Shown piece after piece: positions 15,645 to 25,047 of a stretch of DNA of 50,758 nt; the first letter of the stretch is position 1, and each line of letters opens with the position of its first letter. The translations under genes were made by a program, and so were the position numbers. The DNA lies in assembly GCA_902805935.1 (NCBI GenBank), contig CADCUR010000275.1, positions 1-50,758 on the forward strand, read 5' to 3'. The notes below the pieces were generated by a model. It saw only the letters and a list, made by a program, of their open reading frames with translations, was not told where the DNA came from and ran no database searches. This DNA comes from an uncultured Pyrinomonadaceae bacterium (GTDB lineage Bacteria; Acidobacteriota; Blastocatellia; Pyrinomonadales; Pyrinomonadaceae).

Positions 15645-17627
15645 ATGAAATCAAATCGAGACACGACGCGGCGACACGATGACACGGCGATTTCTTTTCA
15701 TCGCGTCATCGCGTCATCGCGTCATCGCGTCATCTTTTTATTCATCTGTTCGCTTCTTTCAATTTCGTGCAGTCAGTTTGAAAAGCCGAAAGCCGAACCT
15801 TTCTACGCGCAAACCGCGCCGCCGCAAAAAAAGGAATTTCGCTGGAGCAACGGTAAAATGCCGAAATCCTTTGACCCCGCGCTCGCCGCCGCGCCGCCGG
15901 AGACCGATATTGTCCGCGCGGTCTATGAAGGCTTGACCGATACGGACGCGAAAACTTTGCAACCCGTTCCGGCAATTGCTCTCGAATGGAAATCTTCCGA
16001 TGACTTTAAAACCTGGACGTTCGTTTTGCGAAAAGACGCGCGTTGGTCGAACGGTGAGCGCGTGACGGCGAAAGATTTCGTGCGTTCCTGGAAACGTCTG
16101 GCGGCGTTGGGCGAAAAAGTTTCGCACCGCGAACTGCTGCTTAACATCGTCGGTTTGAGATCGGCGGCGATTGGAAATTCTTTGACTGCCAAATCGGAGG
16201 ATGTCGAGGTTTTTTCAGGACAATCTTCGGCTGAAAACGAATCGCCGACTGGCGTTCAGACGAACTCGAATTCAGCCGCCTCCGCGCCGGTCGCGCCGCC
16301 GAACTCCGCCGCTGATTTGCCGATTGAACGCAAACCGATTAGCGAACCGCCAGTTGACGAACCGAAATTCGGCGTCGAAGCGACGGACAATTTCACGTTG
16401 CGGGTTTCGCTTCTCAAAGCCGACCGAGATTTTCCGGCGCTCGTCGCGCATCCGATTTTTCGCCCGGTTTACGGCGACGGAAAAATTTTTGAGACGGATA
16501 AATTGAACGCCGGTATCGTGACCAACGGCGCGTTTCGCATTGCGAGCGTCGGGTTGGAAGACGGCATCACGCTTGACCGCGCCGAAAAGTATTGGAACAA
16601 AGAAGCGGTCGAACTCGAACGAGTCAGATTCGTGCCGACCGAGAACGCCGAAAAAGCATTGCAGGCGTATCGCGCGGGCGAAGTTGACGCGGTGACGAAC
16701 GCTGATTTCGAGCCGCTCGCTCTCAAGCTGCTCGCGCCTTACGAGGATTTCCGGCGCACGACTTACAGCGCGATAAATTTCTACGAATTCAACCGCCGCC
16801 TGCCGCCGTTTGACGACCCGCGCGTGCGCCAAGCATTAGCGATTTCCGTCGAGCGCGAACGTCTGACCGAAGACGAGATGGACGGCGCGAGTATTCCGGC
16901 GCTCTGTTTTCTGCCGTTTGAAAAAGCGGGCGCCGCGAGACTTACGGAAAACGTTGCCAGAGCGAAAAGCCTTTTGGCGGAAAGCGGTTTTCCCGGCGGC
17001 GAAAATTTCCCGGCGGTGAAATTGCTCGTCAATCGGAACAATATGCAGCAGCGCATCGCGCGGCGCGTGGCGAAAATGTGGAAGCAAAATCTGAATGTCG
17101 AAACCGAAATCGTCGTTCAAGATTCGGGCGGGCTGGAAGCGGCGTGGGAAAGCGATGAATTTGCTTTGCTGCGGCGCGGCGTGGTTTTTCCGACGGCGAA
17201 TGAAACGATCAATATGCTGGCGATTTTCTACACGCGGGCGCAACCGCAAAGCGTCGTTCCAAACGATTCTTCTATATCATCTCCAACGGCTTCTTCTCTG
17301 CCAAATACCGCAGCCGCGCCGACAAGCGGAAACCCGAACGGCGATGTTTCCGTATCATCTAACGAATTGTCGGCACCCGAAAGCGATGCGTCGCCCGGCG
17401 GAAATTTAATTTTGCCGCCACCCAACAACGTGGAAAGCGAAGCGATTTTGACCGAAGAGAAGGCGCTCGCCGAGATGTCCGCGATACCGCTTTATTTTCC
17501 GACTTCCTATTCGCTCGTTAAGCCGTATATTCAGGGTTTCGAGACCAATATTCTTGATGCGCCGTCGCTCAAAGACGTGCGAATTAATAATAATTGGCAA
17601 CCGAAAACGGCAAAAGGCGAATCGTAA
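15645..17627 (+). CDS. Oligopeptide ABC transporter substrate-binding lipoprotein 1
   Basis: 660 residues, SBP_bac_5 (OppA/DppA) family. A lipoprotein signal is present (IFLFICSLLSISC, lipid-modified Cys at about residue 42), but behind an unusually long 30-residue basic leader encoded by octamer repeats. Core motifs: LTDTDAKTLQPVPAIALEW, FVLRKDARWSNGERVTAKDF, DDPRVRQALAISVERERL. Two Ser/Pro/Asn-rich low-complexity insertions (about 190-225 and 535-595) interrupt the fold. It should bind peptides in the periplasm and feed the OppBCDF complex encoded downstream. The insertions and weak conservation suggest it has diverged from the second binding protein. Confidence 0.88.
   Translation: MKSNRDTTRRHDDTAISFHRVIASSRHRVIFLFICSLLSISCSQFEKPKAEPFYAQTAPPQKKEFRWSNGKMPKSFDPALAAAPPETDIVRAVYEGLTDTDAKTLQPVPAIALEWKSSDDFKTWTFVLRKDARWSNGERVTAKDFVRSWKRLAALGEKVSHRELLLNIVGLRSAAIGNSLTAKSEDVEVFSGQSSAENESPTGVQTNSNSAASAPVAPPNSAADLPIERKPISEPPVDEPKFGVEATDNFTLRVSLLKADRDFPALVAHPIFRPVYGDGKIFETDKLNAGIVTNGAFRIASVGLEDGITLDRAEKYWNKEAVELERVRFVPTENAEKALQAYRAGEVDAVTNADFEPLALKLLAPYEDFRRTTYSAINFYEFNRRLPPFDDPRVRQALAISVERERLTEDEMDGASIPALCFLPFEKAGAARLTENVARAKSLLAESGFPGGENFPAVKLLVNRNNMQQRIARRVAKMWKQNLNVETEIVVQDSGGLEAAWESDEFALLRRGVVFPTANETINMLAIFYTRAQPQSVVPNDSSISSPTASSLPNTAAAPTSGNPNGDVSVSSNELSAPESDASPGGNLILPPPNNVESEAILTEEKALAEMSAIPLYFPTSYSLVKPYIQGFETNILDAPSLKDVRINNNWQPKTAKGES
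15699..15734. repeat. 8-bp tandem repeat in 5' end of binding-protein gene
   Basis: Four and a half perfect copies of CATCGCGT within codons 19-30 of the first binding-protein gene, preceded by related GACACGA/GACACGG units. The unit is not a multiple of three, so a change in copy number would shift the frame before the lipoprotein signal. Confidence 0.9.
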
Positions 17628-17839
17628 ATTTCAATTTATCAGGTCTCCGTCGCCGGTTCTCGGTTACTCGTCGAAATTAGACAGGAATCTTTATTTTAGC
17701 TGAGCCGACAACCGAGAACTTTTAACGGACAACTGCCAAAAAATGTGTTAAATTTATCGCAGTCAAGACGTTTTCCGTCGTTGCTCTCCCAAACCGACAA
17801 AGCAGGTTTTTAGCAGTCAAAAATCAGGAGTTAGAAATT

Positions 17840-19918
17840 ATGGCGCGAATCAGTTTAAATCAAACTTTTTTAGGCACTATGTTCGTCGTAGTGTCTTTAT
17901 TTTTGTCCGGCTGCACGAGTTCGGCGAACAATCGCTACTGGGGCAAAACCGTCGCGCCGACCGACAATGTGCTGCGATATATTTCCGGCAGCGAACCTGA
18001 ATCGCTCGACCCGGCGTTCGGCACCGGACAGCCTGAAGCGCGTGTTTACATGGCTCTCTACGAAGGCTTGCTCGAATATCACCCGAAAACGATGGAGCCG
18101 ATTCCGGCAATCGCCGAACGTTGGGAACTGAGTCCCGACGGCACGGAATATATTTTTCATCTGCGAAAAAACGCTAAATTTTCCAACGGCGATCCGATAA
18201 CGGCGAAGGATTTCGTTTACACTTTCCGCCGCGCGCTCTCGCCGGAACTCGCCTCACGCAATGCCAATCTCGGTTACTACATCAAATACTCGGAAGCCTA
18301 CAATTCGGGCAATATGTTTGTGAAGGACGGAGACGGTCAATTTCTTTTGGCGAAGGATTTCGTTAAGGAAACGGAAAAGAAAGCGTCCGACACGCCGGAA
18401 GCCGAACCGGAAACGAAGACCGAAAGCGCCGCCGCGAATTTCGGCGCGGCAACGGAATTTCAAACGTTTATAAACGCGCCTGAGCGTCTGGTCGTGAAAG
18501 GCAGCGAGAAAGAACGCGCCAAACAACTCGAAGCCGACCCGAAATTAAAAGCCGCCGTCGAAGGCAAGGAACTCGTTCCCGTCACAGCGGAAAATTTAGG
18601 CGTGGAAGCGGTTGACGATTACACTCTGCGGCTGAAACTTTATCAGCCCGCGCCGTATTTTGTTCAACTGATTCCGCACCAGCTTTTCCGCGTCGTGCAT
18701 CAGCCTTCAATCGAACGATTCGGCAAGGATTGGCAGCGCGTCGGCAACATTGTTGGCAGCGGCGCGTTTATGCTGTCGGTTCACCGACCGTATGACGAAC
18801 TCGTCGTGGTGAAAAATCCGAATTACTGGGACGCGCCGAACGTCCGGCTCGACGCGATAGAATTTTATCCGCTCGAAGAATCAACCACGATGATGAATCT
18901 CTACAAAGGCGGCAGCATTGATTCGGTTTATAACCATATCGTGCCGCCGGCTTGGTTAGATGAAATCAGGCAATACAAAAGCGAATATCAAGACCACCCG
19001 GAAGTGGCGAACGAGTATTACAGTTTGAGCGTTAAAAAACCGCCGATGGACAATTTAAAAGTCCGGCAGGCGCTCAGCTTGGCGATTGACCGCTACGCTC
19101 TGGCGCAGTTTCGCAAAACGCCGAAACCGCTCTCGAATTTTACGCCCGACGGAATTTTTCCGAAATATGACGAAGCCCGCCGAAAAGTTTTCGGCGAACG
19201 ATTAAAAGCCGAAAATATCTCGGTCGAAGAATGGTCAAAGCAGCGTTTGTTCGACCCGGAAAAAGCCCGGCGGCTGATGACCGAAGCCGGTTACCCGGTC
19301 GTCAAAGCGGGAAACGGTTGGATCTGCCCGACGTTTCCGGTTGACAAAGTAACGCTGAATTACAACACGGCAGAATCGAACAAAGCCGTCGCCGAATTTA
19401 ACCAGGCGCAGTGGAAACAAAATTTGGGCATTACGATTCCGCTCAAAAATATGGAATGGAAAACTTTTCTGCCATTTCGTTCGGGCGTGCAGTATGAAGG
19501 CATCGCGCGCAACGCCTGGGTCGGCGATTATATGGATCCGTTCACGTTTTTGAATCTTTTCTACTCGCCGCAAAACGATGGCGCGACCGGCTGGCACGAC
19601 CCAAAGTATGACGCGCTGTTAGATGCGGCGAACAAGGAACTCGACGAGCAGAAACGGCTTGAGATGCTGGCGACTGCCGAGTTTCAGGTGCTGCAGGAGC
19701 AACTTGTCATTCCGCTCGTGACGCAGGCGACGAACTGGATTAAAAAACCTTATGTCAAAGGTTTGTATCCGAATCCGGGAACGCTCCACGCCTGGAAGTT
19801 CGTTTACCTCGAAACCGACCCGAACAAATGGGACACGAACGCGGACAATCTGATGAAGGAATCCGACCCGCAGGTTGACGAACAAATAAGGCGCGTGATG
19901 GCGACGATGCAGAAGTAG
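17840..19918 (+). CDS. oppA: Oligopeptide ABC transporter substrate-binding lipoprotein 2
   Basis: 692 residues, SBP_bac_5 family. The signal peptide ends in a clear lipobox, LFLSGC (Cys about residue 25). Family motifs follow: LRYISGSEPESLDPAFGTG, LYEGLLEYHPKTMEPIPAIA, FHLRKNAKFSNGDPITAKDF, VGSGAFML and VRQALSLAIDR. One acidic insertion (about 175-205) is low complexity. It captures peptides at the outer face of the inner membrane for the downstream permease. It is 212 bp from the first binding protein; that gap has inverted GGTTCTCGGTT/AACCGAGAAC arms. This is the better-conserved OppA of the pair. Confidence 0.93.
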   Translation: MARISLNQTFLGTMFVVVSLFLSGCTSSANNRYWGKTVAPTDNVLRYISGSEPESLDPAFGTGQPEARVYMALYEGLLEYHPKTMEPIPAIAERWELSPDGTEYIFHLRKNAKFSNGDPITAKDFVYTFRRALSPELASRNANLGYYIKYSEAYNSGNMFVKDGDGQFLLAKDFVKETEKKASDTPEAEPETKTESAAANFGAATEFQTFINAPERLVVKGSEKERAKQLEADPKLKAAVEGKELVPVTAENLGVEAVDDYTLRLKLYQPAPYFVQLIPHQLFRVVHQPSIERFGKDWQRVGNIVGSGAFMLSVHRPYDELVVVKNPNYWDAPNVRLDAIEFYPLEESTTMMNLYKGGSIDSVYNHIVPPAWLDEIRQYKSEYQDHPEVANEYYSLSVKKPPMDNLKVRQALSLAIDRYALAQFRKTPKPLSNFTPDGIFPKYDEARRKVFGERLKAENISVEEWSKQRLFDPEKARRLMTEAGYPVVKAGNGWICPTFPVDKVTLNYNTAESNKAVAEFNQAQWKQNLGITIPLKNMEWKTFLPFRSGVQYEGIARNAWVGDYMDPFTFLNLFYSPQNDGATGWHDPKYDALLDAANKELDEQKRLEMLATAEFQVLQEQLVIPLVTQATNWIKKPYVKGLYPNPGTLHAWKFVYLETDPNKWDTNADNLMKESDPQVDEQIRRVMATMQK

Positions 19919-19923
19919 AATTT

Positions 19924-20280
19924 ATGGACGATAAAAAATTGGAAAAAACGATGGAGTTTATTTTGAATAATCAAGTGCAGTTCACAGTTGATATTCAAAA
20001 GTTGCAGGAATCGCAGAAAGAAGGCGGAAAGCTCTCCAATGTTTTAGAGCGCGTTTGCCTGAATTTGTATAACGCTTCGGTTGAGCAAAAAGACGCGATT
20101 GCCGAACAAAACCAAGCGATTGCCGAACAGACAAAAAACATTAACCAACTCAGCGCAGACGTTAAAGAACTGCGTGACGGGCAGAAGAAAACCGACGAGA
20201 GATTGAATGCCGTGATTCCAATGGCTGAGATATTTTTCAGCGGGAAAACGGCAATTCCAAGAAAAAGAAATAACCGATAA
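19924..20280 (+). CDS. Small coiled-coil protein in the opp operon
   Basis: 118 residues, almost entirely helical with heptad hydrophobics: EKTMEFILNNQVQFTVDIQK, then a repeated AIAEQNQAIAEQTKNINQLS and ADVKELRDGQKKTDERLNAV. No signal peptide or membrane segment. It begins 5 nt after oppA and ends 15 nt before oppB, so it is co-transcribed. The last residues (FFSGKTAIPRKRNNR) look unlike the coiled coil; another frame there reads QRENGNSKKKK and stops, so a recent one-base shift near 20237 is possible. Function unknown. Confidence 0.75.
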   Translation: MDDKKLEKTMEFILNNQVQFTVDIQKLQESQKEGGKLSNVLERVCLNLYNASVEQKDAIAEQNQAIAEQTKNINQLSADVKELRDGQKKTDERLNAVIPMAEIFFSGKTAIPRKRNNR

Positions 20281-20295
20281 ACGAAACTGAAAATT

Positions 20296-21213
20296 ATGTT
20301 GAGTTACATTATTCGCCGATTGATAATAATTATCCCGATGGCGCTGCTCGTCGTCACGGTCACGTGGATTTTAATTCGTATGGCGCCGGGCAGTTTTTAT
20401 TCTTCGGAAAAGAAACTGCCGCCCGCCGTCGAAGCCAATATCAAAAAGAAATACGGACTCGACAAACCCGTTTTGCAGCAATACGGAATTTTGATGGGCA
20501 ACATCATTCGCGGTGATTTCGGCGACTCTTTGAAATACGAAGGGCAATCGGTCAACGAAATTATCCGGCGGCATTTTCCGTATTCGGCGACTATCGGGAT
20601 TCTCGCCTATCTGCTGGCGTTAGCTATCGGGCTGACGGCGGGCATCGTCGCCGCGCTCAAACAAAATTCGGCGTTCGATTACGGCTCGATGTCGCTGGCG
20701 ATGCTCGGCTTGTCTGTGCCGAATTTCGTTCTCGGTCCGATTCTGGTTTTGATTTTTTCGCTCTGGCTGTTCTGGCTGCCGCCGGCGCGCTGGGGCGGCG
20801 CGTCGAGTTTGATTTTGCCGGTCATCACTTTGGCGGCAATATATGCGGCTTATATTGCCCGTCTGACCCGCGCCGGAATGCTCGAAGTGATGCGCTCGGA
20901 TTACATTCGCACGGCGCGCGCCAAAGGTTTGAGCGAATGGAAAGTTCTCTTAAAACACGCCGTGCGCGGCGGTTTGATTCCGGTCGTTTCCTTTACCGGT
21001 CCCGCGCTCGCCGCGCTGCTTGCCGGTGCGGTCGTGGTCGAAAAGGTTTTCGCCATTCCGGGTTTGGGCAATATTTTTATCCAATCAATTTTCAACCGCG
21101 ACGAGCCTTTAACGCTCGGCATCGTCGCTTTTCTTTCGATTCTGATTATGGTTTTTAATTTGCTGGTTGATGTGTCCTACGCATTTTTAGACCCGCGAAT
21201 TCGTTATGAATAA
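20296..21213 (+). CDS. oppB: Oligopeptide ABC transporter permease OppB
   Basis: 305 residues with six membrane segments, BPD_transp_1 family. The N-terminus MLSYIIRRLIIIIPMALLVV and the TWILIRMAPGSFY segment are typical of OppB/DppB. The cytoplasmic EAA loop is SDYIRTARAKGLSEWKVLLK followed by GGLIPV. It forms the inner-membrane channel with OppC and couples to OppD/OppF. The order oppA-x-oppB-C-D-F and gaps of 8-50 bp indicate one operon. Confidence 0.95.
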   Translation: MLSYIIRRLIIIIPMALLVVTVTWILIRMAPGSFYSSEKKLPPAVEANIKKKYGLDKPVLQQYGILMGNIIRGDFGDSLKYEGQSVNEIIRRHFPYSATIGILAYLLALAIGLTAGIVAALKQNSAFDYGSMSLAMLGLSVPNFVLGPILVLIFSLWLFWLPPARWGGASSLILPVITLAAIYAAYIARLTRAGMLEVMRSDYIRTARAKGLSEWKVLLKHAVRGGLIPVVSFTGPALAALLAGAVVVEKVFAIPGLGNIFIQSIFNRDEPLTLGIVAFLSILIMVFNLLVDVSYAFLDPRIRYE

Positions 21214-21263
21214 GCGGCTTTTTATCAGTTAATAAAGTAAGAGAATTTCAGGTTTGTAAGTTT

Positions 21264-22220
21264 ATGGAACAGCAACAAGAAGTCGTCAAAGGCGCGTCGT
21301 TATGGAGAGACGCTTGGAAGCGTCTGCTGAAAAACAAACTCGCCGTTTTCGGTTTGGCGGTGATGATAATTATGGTCGTTGCCGTTACCGTCGGACCGGC
21401 GATAATTCGCTGGACGACTGGCTACACATACGATTTTATTCCGCCCGACGGCGATTTGATAAAATCGTTTCCGCCATCACTGCAGCATCCGATGGGAACT
21501 GACGATTCGGGGCGCGACATTCTCGCCCGCGTTCTTCAGGGCGGCAGAATTTCCTTGATGGTCGGCGTTATTTCCACGCTTGTTTCGTTGGTAGTCGGCG
21601 TTTCCTACGGCGCGACCGCCGGATATTTGGGCGGCAAAATTGACAATTTTATGATGCGCGTCGTGGATATCATCTACGCGATTCCGTATATTCTGCTCGT
21701 CATCGTGCTGCTGTCGGCGTTCGGCGGACAAAACGCGCCCGGATGGATTCAGTCAATCTCCGGCGCGCTCGGCAGCGGGCAGGGTTTGAGCCAGATTATT
21801 TTATTGTTCTTCGCGCTCGGTCTGGTTTCGTGGCTGACGATGGCGCGGGTTGTGCGCGGGCAAATTCTGTCATTGAAAAATCAGGAATTCGTGATGGCGG
21901 CGCGGGCGACCGGCGTGTCTACGCCCGCAATTATTTTCCGTCATCTCGTCCCGAACGCTTTGGGTCCCGTGATCGTTTACGCGACGCTGACGATTCCCTC
22001 TGTGATGCTTTCCGAAGCGTTTCTGTCTTTTCTCGGAATCGGCGTGCAAGCCCCGTTCGCGTCGTGGGGAAGTTTGGCGGCGGACGGCATAAAAAACATT
22101 TCCGTCTTTCCGTGGCAACTTATTTTTCCTGGCGTGACGATGGCTTTGACTTTGTTTTCGCTGAACTTTTTGGGCGACGGTTTGCGCGACGCTCTCGACC
22201 CGCAAACGAGAAAATTTTAA
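21264..22220 (+). CDS. oppC: Oligopeptide ABC transporter permease OppC
   Basis: 318 residues. The OppC N-terminal segment SLWRDAWKRLLKNKLAVFG precedes the first membrane helix; five more helices follow. HPMGTDDSGRDILARVLQGG and the EAA loop EFVMAARATGVSTPAIIFRH are diagnostic. It pairs with OppB to make the translocation path. It ends 8 bp before oppD. A reading frame open through its second half in another phase is a shadow and not part of oppD. Confidence 0.95.
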   Translation: MEQQQEVVKGASLWRDAWKRLLKNKLAVFGLAVMIIMVVAVTVGPAIIRWTTGYTYDFIPPDGDLIKSFPPSLQHPMGTDDSGRDILARVLQGGRISLMVGVISTLVSLVVGVSYGATAGYLGGKIDNFMMRVVDIIYAIPYILLVIVLLSAFGGQNAPGWIQSISGALGSGQGLSQIILLFFALGLVSWLTMARVVRGQILSLKNQEFVMAARATGVSTPAIIFRHLVPNALGPVIVYATLTIPSVMLSEAFLSFLGIGVQAPFASWGSLAADGIKNISVFPWQLIFPGVTMALTLFSLNFLGDGLRDALDPQTRKF

Positions 22221-22228
22221 TTAAGCGA

Positions 22229-23287
22229 ATGATTGAAACAAACGGACACATATTAACGGTCAACGATTTGCGGACGTATTTTCAAACTGAAGACGGCGTA
22301 GTCAAAGCGGTTGACGGCATAACCTTTACATTGGCGAAAGGCGAAACTTTGGGCATCGTCGGCGAATCGGGCAGCGGCAAGTCTGTGACGAATCTTTCGA
22401 TTATGCGTTTGATTCCCGAACCGCCGGGAAAAATCGTTAGCGGCGATATTATCTTTGACGGCATTGATGTGAGAAAACTTTCGATTGATGACGTGCGAAG
22501 CATTCGCGGCAAACGAATTGCGATGATTTTTCAAGACCCGATGACTTCTCTGAATCCGTTTTTGAAAATCTCGACCCAATTGATGGAAGTTACCGAACTG
22601 CATCTCGGACACACAAAAGCGCAAGCTCACCGACACGCCGTAAAAATGCTCGAAACCGTTGGCATTCCCGACGCGGCGAACCGTGTGAATAGTTATCCGC
22701 ATGAGTTTTCCGGCGGAATGCGCCAGCGCGTGATGATTGCGATGGCTCTCTCATGCGACCCGGAACTGCTGATTGCCGACGAGCCGACGACCGCTCTGGA
22801 CGTGACGATTCAGGCGCAGATTCTCGAACTCATCAAAGACTTAAAAGCCAGAATGGGGACGAGCGTTATTTTAATTACGCACGACTTGGGCGTGGTCGCT
22901 GGAATGACCGATAAAATTATCGTAATGTATGCCGGAAAGGTTTTCGAGCAAGCGCCGACCCGCGAGCTTTTCGCAACTCCGGCAAATCCATACACCAAAG
23001 GATTATTGAAAAGCGTTCCCGACCCGGCGCACGAAGAAGGCACGGAGCTTTATCAAATTCCCGGACTTCCGCCCGATGTCGCTCATCTCCCGCCGGGCTG
23101 TCCGTTCTCGCCGCGCTGCGAACGCGCCGAAGACGTTTGTCATCGGGAATTTCCGCCGTTTGTGCAAATCAACGAAAATCATTGGTCGCTGTGCCATTTT
23201 GCAAAGGAAGTTTACGCCGAATCAGTTCGGGAAAGAGCCGCCGCGAATTTATCCGAAACGCAAATCGAATCGCATCCGCTCGCTTAG
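22229..23287 (+). CDS. oppD: Oligopeptide ABC transporter ATPase OppD
   Basis: 352 residues from the ATG at 22229, chosen because everything upstream in this frame overlaps oppC out of phase and is unlike any ABC protein. Walker [10 protein letters not shown]-loop [11 protein letters not shown], signature FSGGMRQR, Walker [13 protein letters not shown] and H-loop ITHDLG are all intact. The C-terminal oligopeptide-transporter extension has the conserved cysteines ([17 protein letters not shown] and LCHF). It hydrolyses ATP with OppF to drive peptide import. Confidence 0.95.
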   Translation: MIETNGHILTVNDLRTYFQTEDGVVKAVDGITFTLAKGETLGIVGESGSGKSVTNLSIMRLIPEPPGKIVSGDIIFDGIDVRKLSIDDVRSIRGKRIAMIFQDPMTSLNPFLKISTQLMEVTELHLGHTKAQAHRHAVKMLETVGIPDAANRVNSYPHEFSGGMRQRVMIAMALSCDPELLIADEPTTALDVTIQAQILELIKDLKARMGTSVILITHDLGVVAGMTDKIIVMYAGKVFEQAPTRELFATPANPYTKGLLKSVPDPAHEEGTELYQIPGLPPDVAHLPPGCPFSPRCERAEDVCHREFPPFVQINENHWSLCHFAKEVYAESVRERAAANLSETQIESHPLA

Positions 23288-23305
23288 TTTTTCTTTATCA
23301 AATTT

Positions 23306-24394
23306 ATGAATGAAAACGGAAACACTTTAATTTCGCTGCGTAATCTGCAAGTTCATTACGACCTCGGCGGCGGCACTTTGGTTGACAGAATCACCGGCGG
23401 AAGCCGAGTTCGCCGCGTCGTTAAGGCGGTTGACGGCGTGAATTTGGATATTAAGCGAGGCGAAACTTTGGGATTGGTCGGCGAATCGGGCTGCGGCAAA
23501 TCAACGCTCGGCAAAGCGATCTTGCGGCTGACCGAACCGACCGGCGGGCAGGTTTTCTACGGCGGCAAAGATTTAGCGCACGCATCGAGCGGCGAGATGC
23601 GCGAGCAGCGGAAAAACTTGCAGATGATTTTCCAAGACCCTTACGCCTCTCTAAATCCGCGAATGACGGTCGGGCAGATTATCGCCGAACCGATTCGCAC
23701 TTTCAATTTATCAAACGGCGGAAACGTCGAAGCCAAAGTGCAGGATTTGATGGAGACCGTCGGGCTGAACCGGCGTTTTACGAAACGCTACCCGCACGAA
23801 TTCTCCGGCGGTCAGCGCCAGCGTATCGGCATTGCCCGCGCTCTGGCGGTTGACCCGGAATTTATCGTCGCGGACGAACCGATTTCCGCGCTCGATGTTT
23901 CGATTCAGGCACAGATTATGAATTTGATGGAGCGACTCCAGCGGGAAAAAAATCTGACTTATCTTTTCATCTCGCACGACCTCCGCGCCATTCGTCACGT
24001 CGCCGACCGCGTGGCGGTAATGTATCTGGGGAAAATCGTCGAACTCGGGGACGCGAAAACCGTTTACGCCGAGCCGCTGATGCCTTACACGAAAGCCCTA
24101 ATTTCCGCCGTGCCGATTCCCGACCCGGAGATCGAAGCGAAAAGGGAAAGGATAACTTTAAAGGGCGATGTGCCGTCGCCGATCAATCCGCCGTCGGGCT
24201 GTCATTTCAACACGCGTTGTCGGTATGCCATCGAAGATTGCCGGCGAATTGACCCGGCGCTGGTCGAGATAAAACCGAAACATTACGCGGCGTGCATACG
24301 AATTTCGCCGGAACGCCCGCACATTGACGAAAATGATGCCGCCGGATTAGGCGCCATCGGCGAGGGAATCCCGGAAACCGAAAAAAGAAGCTAA
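23306..24394 (+). CDS. oppF: Oligopeptide ABC transporter ATPase OppF
   Basis: 362 residues. Walker [10 protein letters not shown]-loop [12 protein letters not shown], signature FSGGQRQR, Walker [13 protein letters not shown] and H-loop ISHDLR are present. The start [20 protein letters not shown], with an extra loop before [12 protein letters not shown], is typical of OppF. The C-terminal cysteine pattern GCHFNTRC and YAIEDC matches the family. It partners OppD; the last gene of the operon, followed by a strong hairpin. Confidence 0.95.
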   Translation: MNENGNTLISLRNLQVHYDLGGGTLVDRITGGSRVRRVVKAVDGVNLDIKRGETLGLVGESGCGKSTLGKAILRLTEPTGGQVFYGGKDLAHASSGEMREQRKNLQMIFQDPYASLNPRMTVGQIIAEPIRTFNLSNGGNVEAKVQDLMETVGLNRRFTKRYPHEFSGGQRQRIGIARALAVDPEFIVADEPISALDVSIQAQIMNLMERLQREKNLTYLFISHDLRAIRHVADRVAVMYLGKIVELGDAKTVYAEPLMPYTKALISAVPIPDPEIEAKRERITLKGDVPSPINPPSGCHFNTRCRYAIEDCRRIDPALVEIKPKHYAACIRISPERPHIDENDAAGLGAIGEGIPETEKRS

Positions 24395-24411
24395 CAATTA
24401 ACGCAAAAGCA

Positions 24412-24467
24412 AAAAGGCAAAAGACAAAAGTTTGGAATTGATCCTTCACTTTTGTCTTTTGCCTTTT
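24412..24467. terminator. Bidirectional hairpin terminator built from heptamers
   Basis: A perfect 20-bp stem (24412-24431 with 24448-24467) made of AAAAGGC/AAAAGAC heptamers. It sits between convergent oppF and the DUF2383 gene. Stem and position fit a terminator, although it is AT-rich rather than GC-rich. Confidence 0.7.
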
Positions 24468-24491
24468 GCCTGACTGATTTCGCCTTGCCGA

Positions 24492-24947
24492 TTAGGTCGT
24501 CGCTGCATTCGCCGAATCGCGTAAATCCCTGACTCTATCGTGTGCGGCTTTAACCTGCGTTGACTGTTGCTCGACGACGGTTTGAACGTTCGCCGGAAGA
24601 GTTTCTTCCAACGCTTTTTTGTAGGCATTGACTGCTACGTCTTCGCCGCGTTCGGCTTCGTTTAAAATCGCCGCGTCGTCTTGTCCGGTAATCGCCGATT
24701 TGATATTTATCCACCCGCGATGCAATGCAGCTGTCGTGCTGGAAGTCGTTTCCGGGTCGCCGCCGAGTTCTCTGACAAGGGCTTGCAGTTCGCCTGCAAA
24801 TTTAGCGCGTTGTTGTCCGAGTTCATAGAAAACCGATTTAACATCACTTCTCTGAATGCTTTCCGCCGCCAGCTTGAATCCTTCCTGTCCGTCCTTACAG
24901 GTCTCAATCAAATTATTTAATGTTGAAATTGTGTTATCGTCTGCCAT
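24492..24947 (-). CDS. DUF2383 (PA2169-type) four-helix-bundle protein
   Basis: 151 residues from the ATG at 24947, preceded by a strong AAGGAGG site 11 nt upstream; a longer frame starting at 25058 lacks such a site. The sequence (TISTLNNLIETCKDGQEGFK, VFYELGQQRAKFAGELQAL, LHRGWINIKSAI, NEAERGEDVAVNAYKKAL) matches the PA2169-family ferritin-like four-helix bundle. These are small soluble proteins often linked to stress or stationary phase, activity uncertain. A near-consensus sigma-54 promoter lies about 85 bp upstream. Single gene. Confidence 0.88.
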   Translation of the reverse strand: MADDNTISTLNNLIETCKDGQEGFKLAAESIQRSDVKSVFYELGQQRAKFAGELQALVRELGGDPETTSSTTAALHRGWINIKSAITGQDDAAILNEAERGEDVAVNAYKKALEETLPANVQTVVEQQSTQVKAAHDRVRDLRDSANAATT

Positions 24948-25032
24948 AACTCTAAAAATCCTCCTTAAATTTAAAACCTCGACCGAAAGCGATAACTTGA
25001 AAATGCTTCCGAGTTGTTTGAGACAAGCATCA

Positions 25033-25047
25033 ACAAAATGTGTGCCA
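25033..25047 (-). promoter_or_regulatory. Possible sigma-54 promoter (imperfect -12)
   Basis: Minus strand TGGCACACATTTTGT: perfect TGGCAC at -24 and TTG at -12 but GT instead of GC, spacing correct. It is about 85 bp upstream of the DUF2383 start. Weaker than the other five candidates. Confidence 0.4.

Noticed and set aside
21743-22228. In-frame upstream extension of OppD by about 160 residues
   Set aside because: It overlaps oppC in another phase, is Arg-rich with no ABC-like sequence, and a proper OppD start (ATG at 22229) sits 8 bp after oppC.
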